DNA of 64,000 nucleotides from Siphonodentalium dalli (GCA_032622095.1 CP136067.1:128171990-128235989), one strand, 5' to 3'; shown: positions 22,939-34,734, counted from the first letter of the stretch. Notes: generated by a model from the sequence alone, not told the origin. Numbers and translations: made by a program.

Positions 22939-24439
22939 TAGAGCTGGGACGGTTATGGGTTTTTCGTGACCGGTTATGAACGGCAAAAAAACGCGATTAA
23001 CCGGTTAACCACATATTATAGGTACTATTATGGGTGGGTAAGCCCAGTATGCAGAACGGCGATGATTGTGATGCTCACTGACATGGTACGTTTGAGAACG
23101 GCTCCTGCCCATTATACAAAGAAGTTGTCACCCATGACACACATAATCACATATCTAATTAAGTACTGTATACACCCCGTCAGTAAGCCCAGGGGGCACG
23201 TGCACGTTTTTGTCAAAAAAGTGGGTACTGCATGGGCTTACTCACGGGGATCCCCCCGTGCAAAATCTCAGTTAGCCTTGAGATGCTGGTTTACCATCGT
23301 ATTTTATACTGATACCAAGAGTAGTTGCGTTATATTATTTATATAAAGAGAATGATGCGTTTTATTAAGATAAAATCATATAATAACAAGATACAGATGT
23401 CGACAGGTAAAACAAAAAATACAATTTATACGTTGTAAACATGCGTATGGAACGGTTAATAGCGCACATAAATAGCACAAAGTTCAAACAACAAAGTTCA
23501 GAAGACGACAAGTCCATCGTCGTCGAAACCATCGAACTCCAGGTCGTCGTCGTCAGAATCTTCCTCGAAGAAGAAAAAAATTATGAATTTCGCGGTAATC
23601 CAGGGGGGGGGTCGGAAAAAAATTTCAGGCACGTATGGCATTTTTTCACTTTCGATCATTTTTTGTACCCACCCACCCCCACCGCCAAATTTTTTTCCGT
23701 TTTCGGCATTTTTTTCCGACCATTTTTTGACACCCACCCCCCATTTTAACACTAAAACAGAGATTTGCGCGGGGAAATTCACTGTAAACAGCTGTATATG
23801 AATTTCTGTGCATACTATTTATCATGGATGTTAACATGGACATGTAAATAGGAATGAGTAATTTTGAGGTCATTCGGCCAAAAAAACATGGCTGCCAGCG
23901 GCCATCTTGGATTTCAAAATTTGCAACAAAATACAACACGATAACTGCCTGCAGTCAGTTTACCAGTTAGAATTACATTATTTCTCTCATTCAAACTGAT
24001 TCAAAGTGGTTTTGAAGCCCAACTCATTGCCAAAACACTAAAAACAAGCAGGAATTTTTTTTTTTAGTTGCGGAAAAAATTGCTTGTTGGTGGCTTTGAC
24101 CACCCACCCACCCCGGCATACGTGCCGGAAGAAATTTTTTCACCCCCCCCCCCCTGGGTAATCGACGAAACGTATTATGTACGTTCTGCAACAAGAACAA
24201 TAACTCTATAAATTCGAGGTGGATTAATATTCGAATGGAAAAACTCATTTGATGTTGTTCCGTCAATCTCGGATTCATTTTAATTGACGGAGACAGATTA
24301 ACCCTCTTACAGCCAGTTATAGCTGACCATCACAGTGATCATACACTATAATAGTGATGTTACGGTTAACCGACCACGGCAAATCCGTGACCGGTCACGG
24401 CCATAGTTGGTGGTTAACCGCATAACCGTCCCAGCTCTA
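22939..24439. mobile_element. hAT-type element, 1,501 bp, 8-bp TSD
   Basis: ATATATAA flanks the element at 22931-22938 and 24440-24447. The ends are perfect inverted repeats TAGAGCTGGGACGGTTATG, followed by imperfect inverted GGTTAACC and GTGACCGGT blocks. An 8-bp duplication and a TAGAGCTGGGA terminus are classic for hAT. No transposase is recognisable. A minus-strand acidic stretch (EEDSDDDDLEFDGFDDDG) at about 23500-23575 may be residue of a coding region or captured sequence. A second element is nested at 23600-24157. Confidence 0.9.
23600..24157. mobile_element. Nested TIR element, 558 bp, probable 5-bp TSD
   Basis: The left end CCAGGGGGGGGGTCGGAAAA and right end (as reverse complement CCAGGGGGGG..GTGAAAAAATT) extend into matched GGCACGTATG blocks, giving about 45 bp of imperfect inverted repeat. 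GTAAT occurs immediately outside both ends (23595-23599 and 24158-24162). The interior has further CCCACCCACCCC and AAATTTTTTTCCG segments in both orientations. No transposase. The superfamily is not assigned. Confidence 0.7.
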
Positions 24440-24624
24440 ATATATAATACATAGGTCATTGATTTTATGATATTCTTCATTACTCCAATGTTCTTTTGAA
24501 CTAATGGGTATAAGCCATATAACATAAAACTGCCCCCAGTCATTGATGTTATTTAAGTTAACTGGCGGTATGCATGTATCGAGACGGAACGACACGCATC
24601 GGGATGATCGAGTGTCATTTTAAA

Positions 24625-25205
24625 TGCGCACGCTGAAGTGCGATTGTTTGGTTTTGATCCAGATAGGGCTTGCATGTACTGTCGTGCAGAATAGACCTGT
24701 ATGAACTAAGTTCCAATCGCCAAGTCGATATATCAAGCGGAAACGGCGCTGTTAACCCATAACTTGCGGCCGATTCCGCCAGGTACGCAAAATCAAAAAG
24801 GCACCGACCGCACCTCACCTGACAACGGAAAGGGACATCATATCATGTAGCGAATACCCCACTTCGTCCACGGCCGATCGGACAAGTTGCTAGCTATACC
24901 GGAAGTGAATGTATTAACCTTTACGCTGCGATCGAATTCGCTATTCATGTACTCAAAAACACAGAAAATAACACCCGCCAACCGTACCGTCACCAGGGGA
25001 GGGCGAGATAGGGTATGTATTATCGCGCAGAATAGACCTGTATGTACCAACCTTCCAATCCCCAAGTCGATATCTCAAGCGGAAACGCCAATGTTAACCC
25101 CTAACTTGCGGCCGATTCCACCAGGTACACAAAATAAAAAGGTACCCACCGCACCTCTCCTAGCCGCCTGACCACGGGAAACTGATCATTAAGGAAAGAA
25201 TTGGG
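24625..25205 (-). repeat. Repeat U, minus-oriented copies
   Basis: Two adjacent units of about 370 bp, the first partial, carry AAGTCGATATNTCAAGCGGAAACG, TTAACCC.TAACTTGCGGCCGATTC and CACCGCACCTC in order. They are reverse complements of units at 26855-27500. The unit also contains AATAACACCCGCC and a CCGTACCGTC segment. Frames here (24615-25292) are translations of the repeat. Confidence 0.78.
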
Positions 25206-25339
25206 CCGCACCGGACTGGACAACCTACATGTAGTCAGTGGATCGGACCACCTAGTGTAGTTCGCTCCAGTTCGTATCACGAATGCGAACATTGTTCGTG
25301 CTGTATACTAAGTGGTTTCCTTGATGTTTATAAATGTTT

Positions 25340-25965
25340 TCATTAACTAGCAGTTTAGCATCATAGCCCCGTTAGAATCGAGTTTGAAACTCTCATTTCT
25401 ATATTTGTTCTTAAATAGCAGTTTAGCAGCATAGCACTGCTAGGATCGAGTTTGAAATTCTATTTTCTTCATATTTGCATTAATTATCAGGTTAACAGCA
25501 TAGCACAGCTAGAATCGAGTATGGAACTCCATTTTCTTAATTTGCTAATGCATGTATTAAAAGTCTAGCAGCATAGCATCACTAGAATCGAGTTTGAAAT
25601 TCCATTCTCTTAATTCTTTCATGTACATGTATTAATAGTTTAGCAGCAAAACATCGCTAGAATCCAGTTTGAAACTCTGGTTTCTTAATTGTTTCATTTA
25701 TTATCAGTTTAGCAGTAGAGCACTGCTAGAATCGAGTTTGCAATTATATTTTCTTCATGTTATCATTAATTAGCAGTTTAGCAACATAGCACCACTAGAA
25801 TCGAGTTTGAAACACACGTTTCTTACTGTTTTCATTAATTGGCAGTTTAGCAGCATATCACAGCCAGAGTTTGAAATTCCATTTTTTTTCATTTTTATCA
25901 TTAATTAGCAATTTAGCAGCATAGCACCACTAGATTAAAGTTGAAACTGCATTTTCTTAATTCTG
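25340..25965. repeat. ~69-bp tandem array, nine units
   Basis: The core TAGCAGTTTAGCAGCATAGCAC followed by GCTAGAATCGAGTTTGAAA recurs at roughly 25350, 25418, 25486, 25559, 25634, 25702, 25770, 25839 and 25906. Spacing is 67-75 bases. Variation is mostly substitutions plus small indels around the TTTTCTTAATT segment. Non-coding minisatellite. Confidence 0.9.
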
Positions 25966-25967
25966 TC

Positions 25968-26258
25968 ATGACCTTGAGTTTTATACGTGACCTTGACATT
26001 TGAGTGTCACCTTGGATATGTGGAAATGTCGGCATCGCACGTCTGTCCATAAACCAATGTAAACTTTTAGTAGTTGTTAAATTATTCACGATACGTACTA
26101 TCTAATGCAAACTTTCCAAATATCCGATTATTAGCCATCGTTGCCATGGCAATTTACCAAATTTGTCCCAATTGGATCTTCCTAAATAAAGGATATTCTA
26201 ACAAAGTAGACATTTAACTATCCAGGGTACCAAAAGACATATGTGTTGCAACCAGTTC
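25968..26258 (+). repeat. Direct repeat W, copy 1, with TGACCTTGA motifs
   Basis: It matches 26525-26822 over about 290 bp: CCTTGGATATGTGGAAATGTCGG, AAACCAATGTAAA, AAATTATTCACGATACG, TTAGCCATCGTTGCCATGG, AAATTTGTCCCAATTGG and others. TGACCTTGA occurs twice at its start and GTCACCTTGG follows. Confidence 0.88.
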
Positions 26259-26524
26259 ACACTAACTGACATGTTGCATATACATTATGACAAGTTATGT
26301 TGTGATTTTTTGCCTCAACAATCGACTATATAAATATCACAAGTTATGTCTTGTTGTACATACAAATGTTGTCGCCATATATTTCAAACCGCTATAGTTT
26401 CTAATGCAGATATCGATATCCACTCAAATGAACTTTCCCATGGAGCCTGAGTGTTGGCGATAGCTATTTGTAGTAAATCATAACAAGGACAGTCGAAAAT
26501 ATGATAAAAATCCTCATTTTTAAC

Positions 26525-26822
26525 AAAGACCTTGACCTGTATACGTGACCTTGACATTTAAAGGTCACCTTGGATATGTGGAAATGTCGGTCATTACAAG
26601 TGTTTTCATAAACCAATGTAAATTTTAGGTAGTCATTAAATTATTCACGATACGCACTATTTAATGTAAAATTTCCAAATACCCAATTATTAGCCATCGT
26701 TGCCATGGAAACACAAATTTATCAAATTTGTCCCAATTGGCTTTTCCTAAAATATTGATAGTCTACTGCAGTACATATTCAGCTATCCAGTAAAATAAAA
26801 GGCATTTGTGTAGTTCCGGGTT
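26525..26822 (+). repeat. Direct repeat W, copy 2
   Basis: Same order of blocks as 25968-26258. It starts GACCTTGACC...GTGACCTTGACATTTAAAGGTCACC, so it contains an AGGTCA-type element in both orientations. The sequence between the two copies (26260-26524) holds nothing recognised. Confidence 0.88.
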
Positions 26823-26854
26823 CACCCCATTTTCTGCTAGATCGCCTGTACTAC

Positions 26855-27500
26855 ATAGAAAATTCGACCGCGGCGTATGGGTTAATCTATTCAATCCCAT
26901 CATAGTTAGTAACATGCCCGATCGCCCATGGATGCCGATCGCCCATGGATGCAGAGGGGTATTCGCTGCATGCTATAATATATATCCTTAGTCGGGCAGT
27001 TATGAGCCGTGCGGTCGGTGCCTTTTTTATTTTGCATACCTGGCGAAATCGTCTGCAAGTTAGGGGTTAACACTGCCGTTTCCGCTTGAGATATCGACTT
27101 GGGGATTGGAACTTTGGTACATATATGTATATTCAGCACCATACTACTTGCCCCATTTCGCTAGATTCCCCTGACGGCGGTACGGTCGGCGGGTGTTATT
27201 TTCTGTGTTTTTGCGTACATGAATAGTTAATTCGACCGCAGCGTATGTGTCAATATATTCACTTCCGGTATAGCTAGCAACTTGCCCGATCGGCCATGGG
27301 TGCACAGGGGTATTCGCTGCATGACATGGTCTCCCTTTCCGTGGTCCGGCAGCTAGGAGAGGTGCGGTCGGTGCCTTTTTTTATTTTGCGTACCTGGCGG
27401 AATCGGCCGCAAGTTAGGGATTAACAGTGCCGTTTCCCCATGATATATCGACTTGGGGATTGGAATTTTGGTACATACAGGCCTATTATGCACGATAGTG
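26855..27500 (+). repeat. Repeat U, plus-oriented copies
   Basis: Two successive units (about 26855-27130 and 27130-27500) share CCCATGGRTGCAGAGGGGTATTCGCTGCATG, GTGCGGTCGGTGCCTTTTTT, AAGTTAGGGRTTAACA and CGACTTGGGGATTGGAA. They are inverted relative to 24625-25205, so the 25.3-26.8-kb region is bracketed by inverted repeat U. Confidence 0.82.
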
Positions 27501-27529
27501 CCCGAACCATCTCGGTCGTACCCCTCGGG

Positions 27530-27567
27530 ACGGTACGGTCGGTGCGGTCGGTGCGGTCGGGTTTTTG
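27530..27567. repeat. GGTCGGTGCG short tandem
   Basis: Three to four copies of the 10-mer GGTGCGGTCG next to the end of repeat U. Confidence 0.75.
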
Positions 27568-28225
27568 TACTATTGTCAGTAAGTTTGTATTTTTTGGGTA
27601 GGTGATTGCCGGCGGTTGTGGGTGCCCAGAAGAAGGTTATTACAATAAAGGGGTATTAAAGGGGTACTGTACAACAAGTCCGGCCATTCACGGGACCATC
27701 TCCTATTATTCTCAATAGAATATAGGCAAACAATAAAAGAATTTGAGCGACGTTATTTGTGCAAAATACACTCATTTGCTCTGTGAACAACAACATGGTA
27801 ATTGTAATGAAAATGAATTTATGACTCCAGTCATGTATTGCTATTCATTATCATTTCCATGTTGTTTGCATCGTTCATGTAGCACATAAGAGTTTTTTGC
27901 AGCAGCAGTGTCGATGATGTTGACCCAAATAAAAAAAGACGAGAAGAATGGGACCAATATCGAGTCCAACAACGACAGCAAGAACAACAATATCAAAAAG
28001 TCACCACACACGACTCCCCCATCTTCAGGAGGAAAACCAAAGAAAGAAGAAACAAAAAAAGAAATGATGTTAAAAAATGCTTTCCTTTAAAATAAAGGCA
28101 TAAAAATGAGGGGTGAAGGAATAGACCTATCGGTCTATTCGACCATCTCGTGGTTAGCCCCCCCCCCCCCCCCCCCCCCCCCACAAATCACTCTCAGCTT
28201 TCACAAACTGTGATATACAGCAAAT
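27568..28225. other. No gene; poly-C tract
   Basis: A run of 25 C residues lies at 28158-28182. A 60-codon plus frame at 27908-28090 encodes a lysine/asparagine-rich peptide from low-complexity DNA and shows no domain. A TATTAAAGGGGTACTGTAC phrase near 27655 resembles the one at 62696, possibly old MITE ends. Confidence 0.5.
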
Positions 28226-28805
28226 ATGAATCGTAAGTTAGATTTTGGCAACAGTGCATCGGGCACACAACATCCTTCTAAAATGAAGAAAGTTACTGAT
28301 TTCTTCGGACGTTCAGACATTATCAATTATAGTCCAAATAAACTAAAGTGCTACGACGCTCAACCGAGAAACACACAAGTCTTCAATGTCACGAGAATGC
28401 CACAAAAGCTGCAAGTTCGCCAAAGGTAAAATTTCGAAATGAGTGGTGTGCCAATATACACCCATGGGCAGAACCTTCAACCCAGGGAAGCAGACAATCT
28501 CCAGTACGTAAGGGCGGCACGATTATTATTGAAAAGTGGAAAGAAATCGAACAATTGAAACTGAATATCTAATTGTAAATCTCTTTAATTTCTGCATTTT
28601 TTGCCAAATGTTTGTAATTTTGTATGACAAGTCTGATTGTGTATGTATTTTTGATCTCAATAACAATTAATTTTTTTTTAAATTATTATTCGATGGTGAC
28701 AAAAAAATTGTGTTCTGTTCTACATGCCATGCTGCGAATGTTACCAACATGTATGTATATGGTTGTAGTATCACCAAGAAAGATGCTATGCAGAAGGTAG
28801 GTGTA
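28226..28805 (+). pseudogene. Decayed TTF-type / hAT-like zinc-finger coding fragment
   Basis: Three plus-strand pieces fit the N-terminus of TTF-type zinc-finger proteins related to hAT transposases (ZMYM1/DUF4371-like), judged from memory of the family pattern. The first frame (28226-28429) has KMKKVTDFFGRSD, like the K..TLDSFF start of such proteins. An overlapping frame (28348-28572) has VKFRNEWCANIHPWAEP, matching the KFxxxWxxxxPW block. A third frame (28683-28805) has IVFCSTCHAANVTNMYVYGC and KKDAMQK, matching FCxxC...N.Y..GC..FKKxxxxKH. A good splice-donor-like AAG/GTAGGT follows at 28797. Frame changes and a stop at 28668 separate the pieces, so I treat it as a relic. Function is not inferred. 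Confidence 0.5.
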
Positions 28806-29623
28806 CTGTGTTTCAATATAAATTTAAATATCACGCTACTATCCACAGGTTAATGGCAAAATTCCTGTATAAATTCCTCCCTTCGGGGTGTAAGCTTCTG
28901 GTGCGTTTTAGGTATGTAGACAGAGTTACCTGCCTAACAAGGCATGTATAAGTATAGACATAAAATTTCACGCCTGTCGAGTTGAGTCATATGCAATGTG
29001 GTTCGTAAGCGTGGTAAAACACTCCTCCCGGTATGTATATATGAAATTGTACTAACAAGTCATTCTAAACAAAAACCCTCTCTGGAATAACACTACTAAC
29101 AAAAACGTATATACAGCTGTGAGTGTGTATGCCTACGTCGTGCCAAACTCCATACAGCGCCCTCTACGCTATCGCTGCGATATATCACTGCCACAATGAG
29201 TGTACTTTGCAGACGATAAATCTAGTTTTCATATATCGTCGCGGAACTGTATTTACTACTATTTAGTCACCTATTATCTTGTTTTGACCACCAAATTGTT
29301 TTTAAAGTTTGCAATAATGGTAATTCTTTCGGTATTGATCAGAACAATATGAACTGAGCCAGACATAGACAATTTTAATCCTAAAACATAAGAACTAAAA
29401 ACACGTAAGAATTCCTTACCAATTAATGTCATTATGGCAGCGGTATCTCAGCGGAACGATGGGAGATAATTCTGCCTGGAGTTTGACGCCGTGCTATCGG
29501 CGGTTCTCTTGACATAGTAGCAATTTAGAACAAGAAAACCATAGTCAGAAATGGTAACGCCACCAAGATCATATTATTAGCCATAAATATAAATTATAAT
29601 ATAATTATAATATAAAATATTAT

Positions 29624-29659
29624 TCATTAGTTAGCGCTAATATAGGCGCTAACTAATGA
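29624..29659. repeat. Perfect 14-bp palindrome arms, 8-nt loop
   Basis: TCATTAGTTAGCGC (29624-29637) and GCGCTAACTAATGA (29646-29659) are exact reverse complements around TAATATAG. A poly(AT) segment precedes it. Confidence 0.9.
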
Positions 29660-30219
29660 CTTGTTAAATAACATCTAATAAATATTCATCTTATTCACAA
29701 CTTTAAGGAGTCCTTCTGGCACACGAGAATATTTATCGCCGTTTGATTTGCACCAAGTGAACTCGGCGCATATATAATTGATAGAACAGACCTCTATTAT
29801 GATGATCGTGTCGTTATTTGTTTAAGATACGTATCAATTGACATATACGCACCCGTTCCCTCATTAAAATCTATATATATCGCCCATTTTAGGGGACCTC
29901 CGCGAATTCGGGGACCTCCGCAAAGTGACCTACTGCAAATCGTCGCACCCAATGCAATTTGTAAACAAATACGATTGACATGCGTTTTAACGAGGTGAGC
30001 TTTAATTAAACGAAAGAAGCATTCTACATTTGTCATGGACTCAGCCAGTGTGCCATATATATGTGTGTCAACTAAGGTCGCTTTGCGTGGTAAAAGTGAA
30101 AAGTGAAAGTGGAAAATCCTATTGAAAATGAAAGTAGCCTACAATTTTGGGAATTCCGCGGCAGATTGCCGTGAATCTATACTATTGGAAGTGAATATAC
30201 AATTCCTGGAATTCTATCA

Positions 30220-30303
30220 GATATCGCGACTCTGTTCGTTTTCGTGATCATAGGTTATATAGGGCCTATATGACCACGAAAACGAGTCGAGTCGCGATAC
30301 ATC
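30220..30303. repeat. Imperfect hairpin
   Basis: TATCGCGACTC ... CGTTTTCGTG.TCATAGG pairs with CCTATATGACCACGAAAACG ... GAGTCGCGATA over about 35 bp per arm with a few mismatches. The short frame at 30217-30411 (minus) crosses it. Confidence 0.8.
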
Positions 30304-30488
30304 CATCGGTACAAACACATTGTGCATACGATACAATTTTGACTTGATGGCCAGAAAATAAAAGATGGCGGTTAATCCAAGTCTCCAACAGAACAGACAT
30401 GCGCGCTCCAATTAAAATTACCCATAATTCACTTCACTACACCAGGGGTTCCCAATGGGTTATACATTATTTTCAGGCTATCAGATTA

Positions 30489-30655
30489 TTTATATTTTCA
30501 AGAACATATTATTACACCGGTGACTTTAAGTTTACAATTTCAGCCTGTCCTGACTCTATCGGTATGTTTGAGTTATATTTTCAAGAACATATTATTTACG
30601 GTGGCGTTAACTTTACAATTTCAGCATTTACGTGATTCTATCGGTACGATTGAGC
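30489..30655. repeat. 83-bp tandem duplication
   Basis: TATATTTTCAAGAACATATT at 30491 recurs at 30574. Each is followed by TTTACAATTTCAGC and CTATCGGTA. Two diverged copies. Confidence 0.8.
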
Positions 30656-31290
30656 AAGGTACAAAAACCTATTCTCCCACAATGTATTCGCTCACTGCTC
30701 CATAAATTATCAAAAACTCAAAAACAACTTGCACCACCTTGTGGCGTAATAAAATAGGAGACGATAATCTACGTACAGCGGGGAGTAACTCTACCATTCA
30801 TTCCTGTCATTTTTTGCACACAATTGTATCAGCTTCGTCACAAGTTCACACATTGAAGGAAACTGCCGAGGATATCCGATTGTTTTCAATTGGATGTAAC
30901 TCTACCAATTATGTCAGCATTAGTGTTAGTTAGAATAAATATAATTATACATATAACAGGTAGTTTGCTTGTTTTATTTTTTGGAAATTTGGATATACCC
31001 CAAATCAAAAGTGGCACCATTGGTCGGAAAAGTGGTAACAGAAAATATAATTGCAATGTAAATAATGCAAATGGCAACAGTGTTGACAACTGGGAATGAT
31101 GGACCAGCGCGAACCCAAGCTACCGGTATGTTCACCTTATGGGTGTCAAAATAATTTGATAAATGCATGACATACATAGTTCATCTAAGTAGTCAGAATG
31201 TATGTCCTGGTATAAACAAACTCTGCAAAAATAACGACTACAGAAAGACGAACTACATGTACGTTGTGGACCAAATTTTGGCATATTTAT

Positions 31291-31420
31291 TAGACGCCCG
31301 TTTGAAAAAACGGTCGTATTGTGTAAATGGGTTGTCCGTCCGTCGTCCGTCCGTCCGTCCGTCGTCTAGCCGTCCGTCGTCTAGCCGTCCGTCCGATTTT
31401 GGTTTCCGAATGATAACTTT
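31291..31420. repeat. CCGT microsatellite inside a dispersed repeat
   Basis: GTCCGTCCGTCCGTCC-type repeats with CGTCTAGC interruptions span 31336-31397. They are followed by TTTCCGAATGATAACTTTG, wording that recurs (as ATCATCCGGAAACC) at 42450-42615 near another GGAC microsatellite. The two are probably members of one dispersed family. Confidence 0.65.
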
Positions 31421-34400
31421 GTATTGAATCGAACTGAACCCAATTTGATATGTTAGTTTACCACACCAACATACAGATAAAGTTCGAATATGTGTTTCAT
31501 CCGCATGATTTTGACTGAGTTATGTCCCATTTTCGACTTATATTTTACCTGATATGCGGTTTCCAGATGATAACTTGGGATTTCATCAGATTTTATCTAA
31601 ATCCACTACAGATTATGGTTCATGTATTGACTTAATCTTTACAAACAAGGAATTGTATTGCGGTGTTTCGGAAGTATACTATTCATATCACAAACTTGTT
31701 TGGATTGGATGGAATGATTGTTGACGTCGTTATTTCTCACTGGTAACAAGGTATGTTAATTTCAACTTAAAATGTTTATATTTTGAGGTTTCTGATTGAT
31801 AAACAAAAAATTATGTGAATGTTTCAGTCAAAAATACCACACTTGAAGATATTGTGTTTTATGTTTGTTATTATTTCGTCTTAAGTCAAAGGTTTCAAAC
31901 AAATGAATTAAACCGTGCCCCACCGTCTACTCCAAAAAAGGGCGTATTATGCCACTCCCCGACGGCCTGCTCTTGTCGATTAGGGTGCATTTACATTGCT
32001 ATAGAACTGTACACAGATCTACACGCAGACTAGTGTAAACGGGTTGATATAGAAATGCACACAGAAAGAAAACGGTATTAGTTCGTGTGAGCAAAACTCA
32101 TGTCCGCTATACGTCACGGTCAACGCCGAAGCATTGTGACAGACAAATCTGTTTTGATTAATTGTTGCTCGGGCTTGGCGACTGTGTTTTAGCGTTCGTT
32201 GTCATTTCAACCCGCGTATTTCGAATATTGAACACGGACAGGGACGTGGCAACTTTGGTCAAAATTTTCAACAGTTGGAAATTTCATACCTGACACAACA
32301 TTAGTTGTAATTTCCAAACCAACAATTTTGAAATAGGTTGAAAATGATCTTGTAGTTTGATTTTCAAACATTATATTGGGGGGGGGTATTGTTTTCGGAC
32401 CAATATTTGCATAATTTCCTACTTTTTATCAAATTTTTGGGCTGGAATGGCCATCAGCTGGAAGTTTTCCAACCTCATGGGGGCGGGTGTCAGGTTGGAA
32501 ATTTCCAACACTTGGAAAGATTGTGTTCTGGTCCCTCCCCGTGGCCAGTCAAAAGCTGCTAGTTAATTTAAGAAAACAATATTATTCTACATTGGGTCAA
32601 CATTGCCATTGGAATTGTCATCAGTTGGAATTTTTACTACATTTGGTCAAATAAAGGGTGTTGTAGGGTGGTTACCCATTCCACACAGATCCAAAATGGC
32701 CACCGCCCAGATTGTGTCAAACAGGAGACCTATATATAGATATATAGATCATCACCTGAAATCCTAAATATTGGTGGAATCGCCATCTAAATCTATATGG
32801 GTGCTCTCTATTTGTGCACACGGTTGTTTGTTGTGTATTCATATGCGATTTTCATTCTTTCTTCGAACCATTATCAAGTGGTATAATGATACACTTTAAA
32901 TACATGCGGCACATACCAAATCGCTGTTGTCTGCTGATAGTTGATCCATTTTTATGTCTGGCCTAAACTGAAACGACTCGTAGTGAATTGTCAATTACCA
33001 GAGTACTGATCAGCGCGCGTTCACTATTAGTAATCATATTGTGATCACAGTAATGCGCGACACGTGACTTCATACAGATCTGTATACAGTTCTATATCAG
33101 TGTAAATGCACCCTTATCATGTAACAGTTCGAATTTAGCTCAGGACTTGTAGTTAAGATAGCGAGCAAAATATAATAAAAATCAAAATTAACGCATAATA
33201 TTATACGTCTGTTAAAGTGGCATGTCCGTTTTAATTTTGACATTTTTAAATTATTTTTACGCCCCATTTCTAAACCACAAGCTTCTTTAAATGTTACCGG
33301 ACATCTTTTAGGGCTGCATTGTGATTAGTAACGTGTTGTTACACATTCAAGTCATCGGATCGCCCCCAGCGGTCATTGACCATACACGAAAATGTTGTAT
33401 TTAGACACAAGTTTTGACAAAATTGAGTATAGGCTCATGTTTAATGGACCAGGTTCTGTACTGAATGCCCTTCAGTAATTGAATAAATTGAATAATTGAA
33501 TAATTTTGGTGTCATTTGAGGACGTGAGCTGTCAACTACCGATCATTTCCAAAATGGAGGACAGAAATGAAAATAGCGGACAATGCTGGATAATGAATGA
33601 GTTAGTCCACCACAGGAGACCAATCGGATAAGAGATAATTTAATATTTGGATATTTGCGAGTCTATTATCCTTATGTGGAAAGAACAGTCGTAAACGTCA
33701 AATATAACATAGGTTCTGTCCCGATAAGTGTACTTTGGTGGACTATGATTGAATGAATGAAAAAAGTGATTGTGTGGTTGAAAGATGTTTATCTGCGGGA
33801 TCGATAGTTGTTTTATGAAAACACTTATCTAATTTCATGAAACTACTTTTAAAATGTGGATTTTATCAGTTATCGTTAATTCCATGATTAAATTACAGGG
33901 AATAAACACCCTGTGTATTGGATACTGAAAGTGCCATTCTTTGTGGCTACAATCGCGGTTATCGTCGTTCGAGATACCTCGGAAATATAGACATGCGCAG
34001 ACTTAATTCCGATATCGGCAATAAATGAAGCTGCAACTGATCTCCAAGTCCCTCATTGTTCTATATCGTCGTCAGCTGTTTAAAACCAGTTATTGAAACG
34101 ATCATTTCGGGACCTAAATATTTTGTTGCGCGCATGCACATGTTCCAAGGGTTTTTGTGGACACTTAATGGCATCAATATTTCGATACATTTAACTCTCG
34201 GGTGAGATTTTATAATAAATATTATCAGGCAATTGTATTAACATTGTGCATGGAGCTTGAGCCATCAATAATGTAGACATGAGACGAGAACACACGAATG
34301 GGAATACATGCATATCCATAGATGATTTATTCTTCTTGTATTTAGGTACACTTGTCAGGAACAAGTAATAATGCTGGAATATTTTGTTAACTATCATTTT

Positions 34401-34434
34401 ATGAGCAGTATAATTATATTCCATAAATAGAGGA
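31421..34434. other. Intergenic, no gene recognised
   Basis: Short frames (for example 31815-32033 and 32357-32566) show no motif. TTGGAAATTTCCAAC-type phrases recur between 32265 and 32600, with loosely related wording at 62390-62480. A G run lies at about 32380-32387. No RNA gene, element end or promoter can be supported. Confidence 0.45.
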
Positions 34435-34734
34435 TCTCACGTGAGTTTCTATTTTATACGGAATTTATCAACCGAGTTCACTAAATTTGATTTGAGCCGA
34501 GGTTTACCGAGGCTCAAATAGAATTTAGTGGACGAGGTTGATAAATTACGTATACAATAGGACGAGTGTGAGATACCTTTTATCACATGCTCAAATAAAC
34601 GCGAAGCAACGCGAAGTTTCACCGAAAACAACGATCATAAACTGCAGCGATCGCAAGTCATTTAAAGAACTGCGTGACGTCATCGCACGCGCTGATATTA
34701 AACGTGTGACTTACCGATAATTATGAAACTGCTT
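34435..34734 (+). repeat. Repeat S, copy 1
   Basis: It matches 50785-51075: GAGTTTCTATTTTATA, GAATTTATCAACCGAGTT, TACCGAGGCTCAAATAGAATTTAGTGGACGAGGTTGATAAATTACGTAT, GAGATACCTTTTATCACAT, CTGCAGCGATCGCAAGTCATTTAAAGAA and CATCGCACGC. Its first 100 bases form a hairpin (TTTATCAACC..GGTTGATAAA). It abuts repeat R copy 2. Confidence 0.88.

Larger units (their letters stand above)
28810..31290. other. Intergenic stretch with hairpins
   Basis: No gene recognised; all frames are under 100 codons and without motifs. It contains two strong inverted repeats and an 83-bp duplication, listed separately. Confidence 0.5.

Noticed and set aside
28226..28429. PCNA-interacting (PIP-box) protein suggested by KKVTDFF
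   Set aside because: The glutamine is missing, the frame is short, and the wider context fits a TTF/hAT-like N-terminus better.
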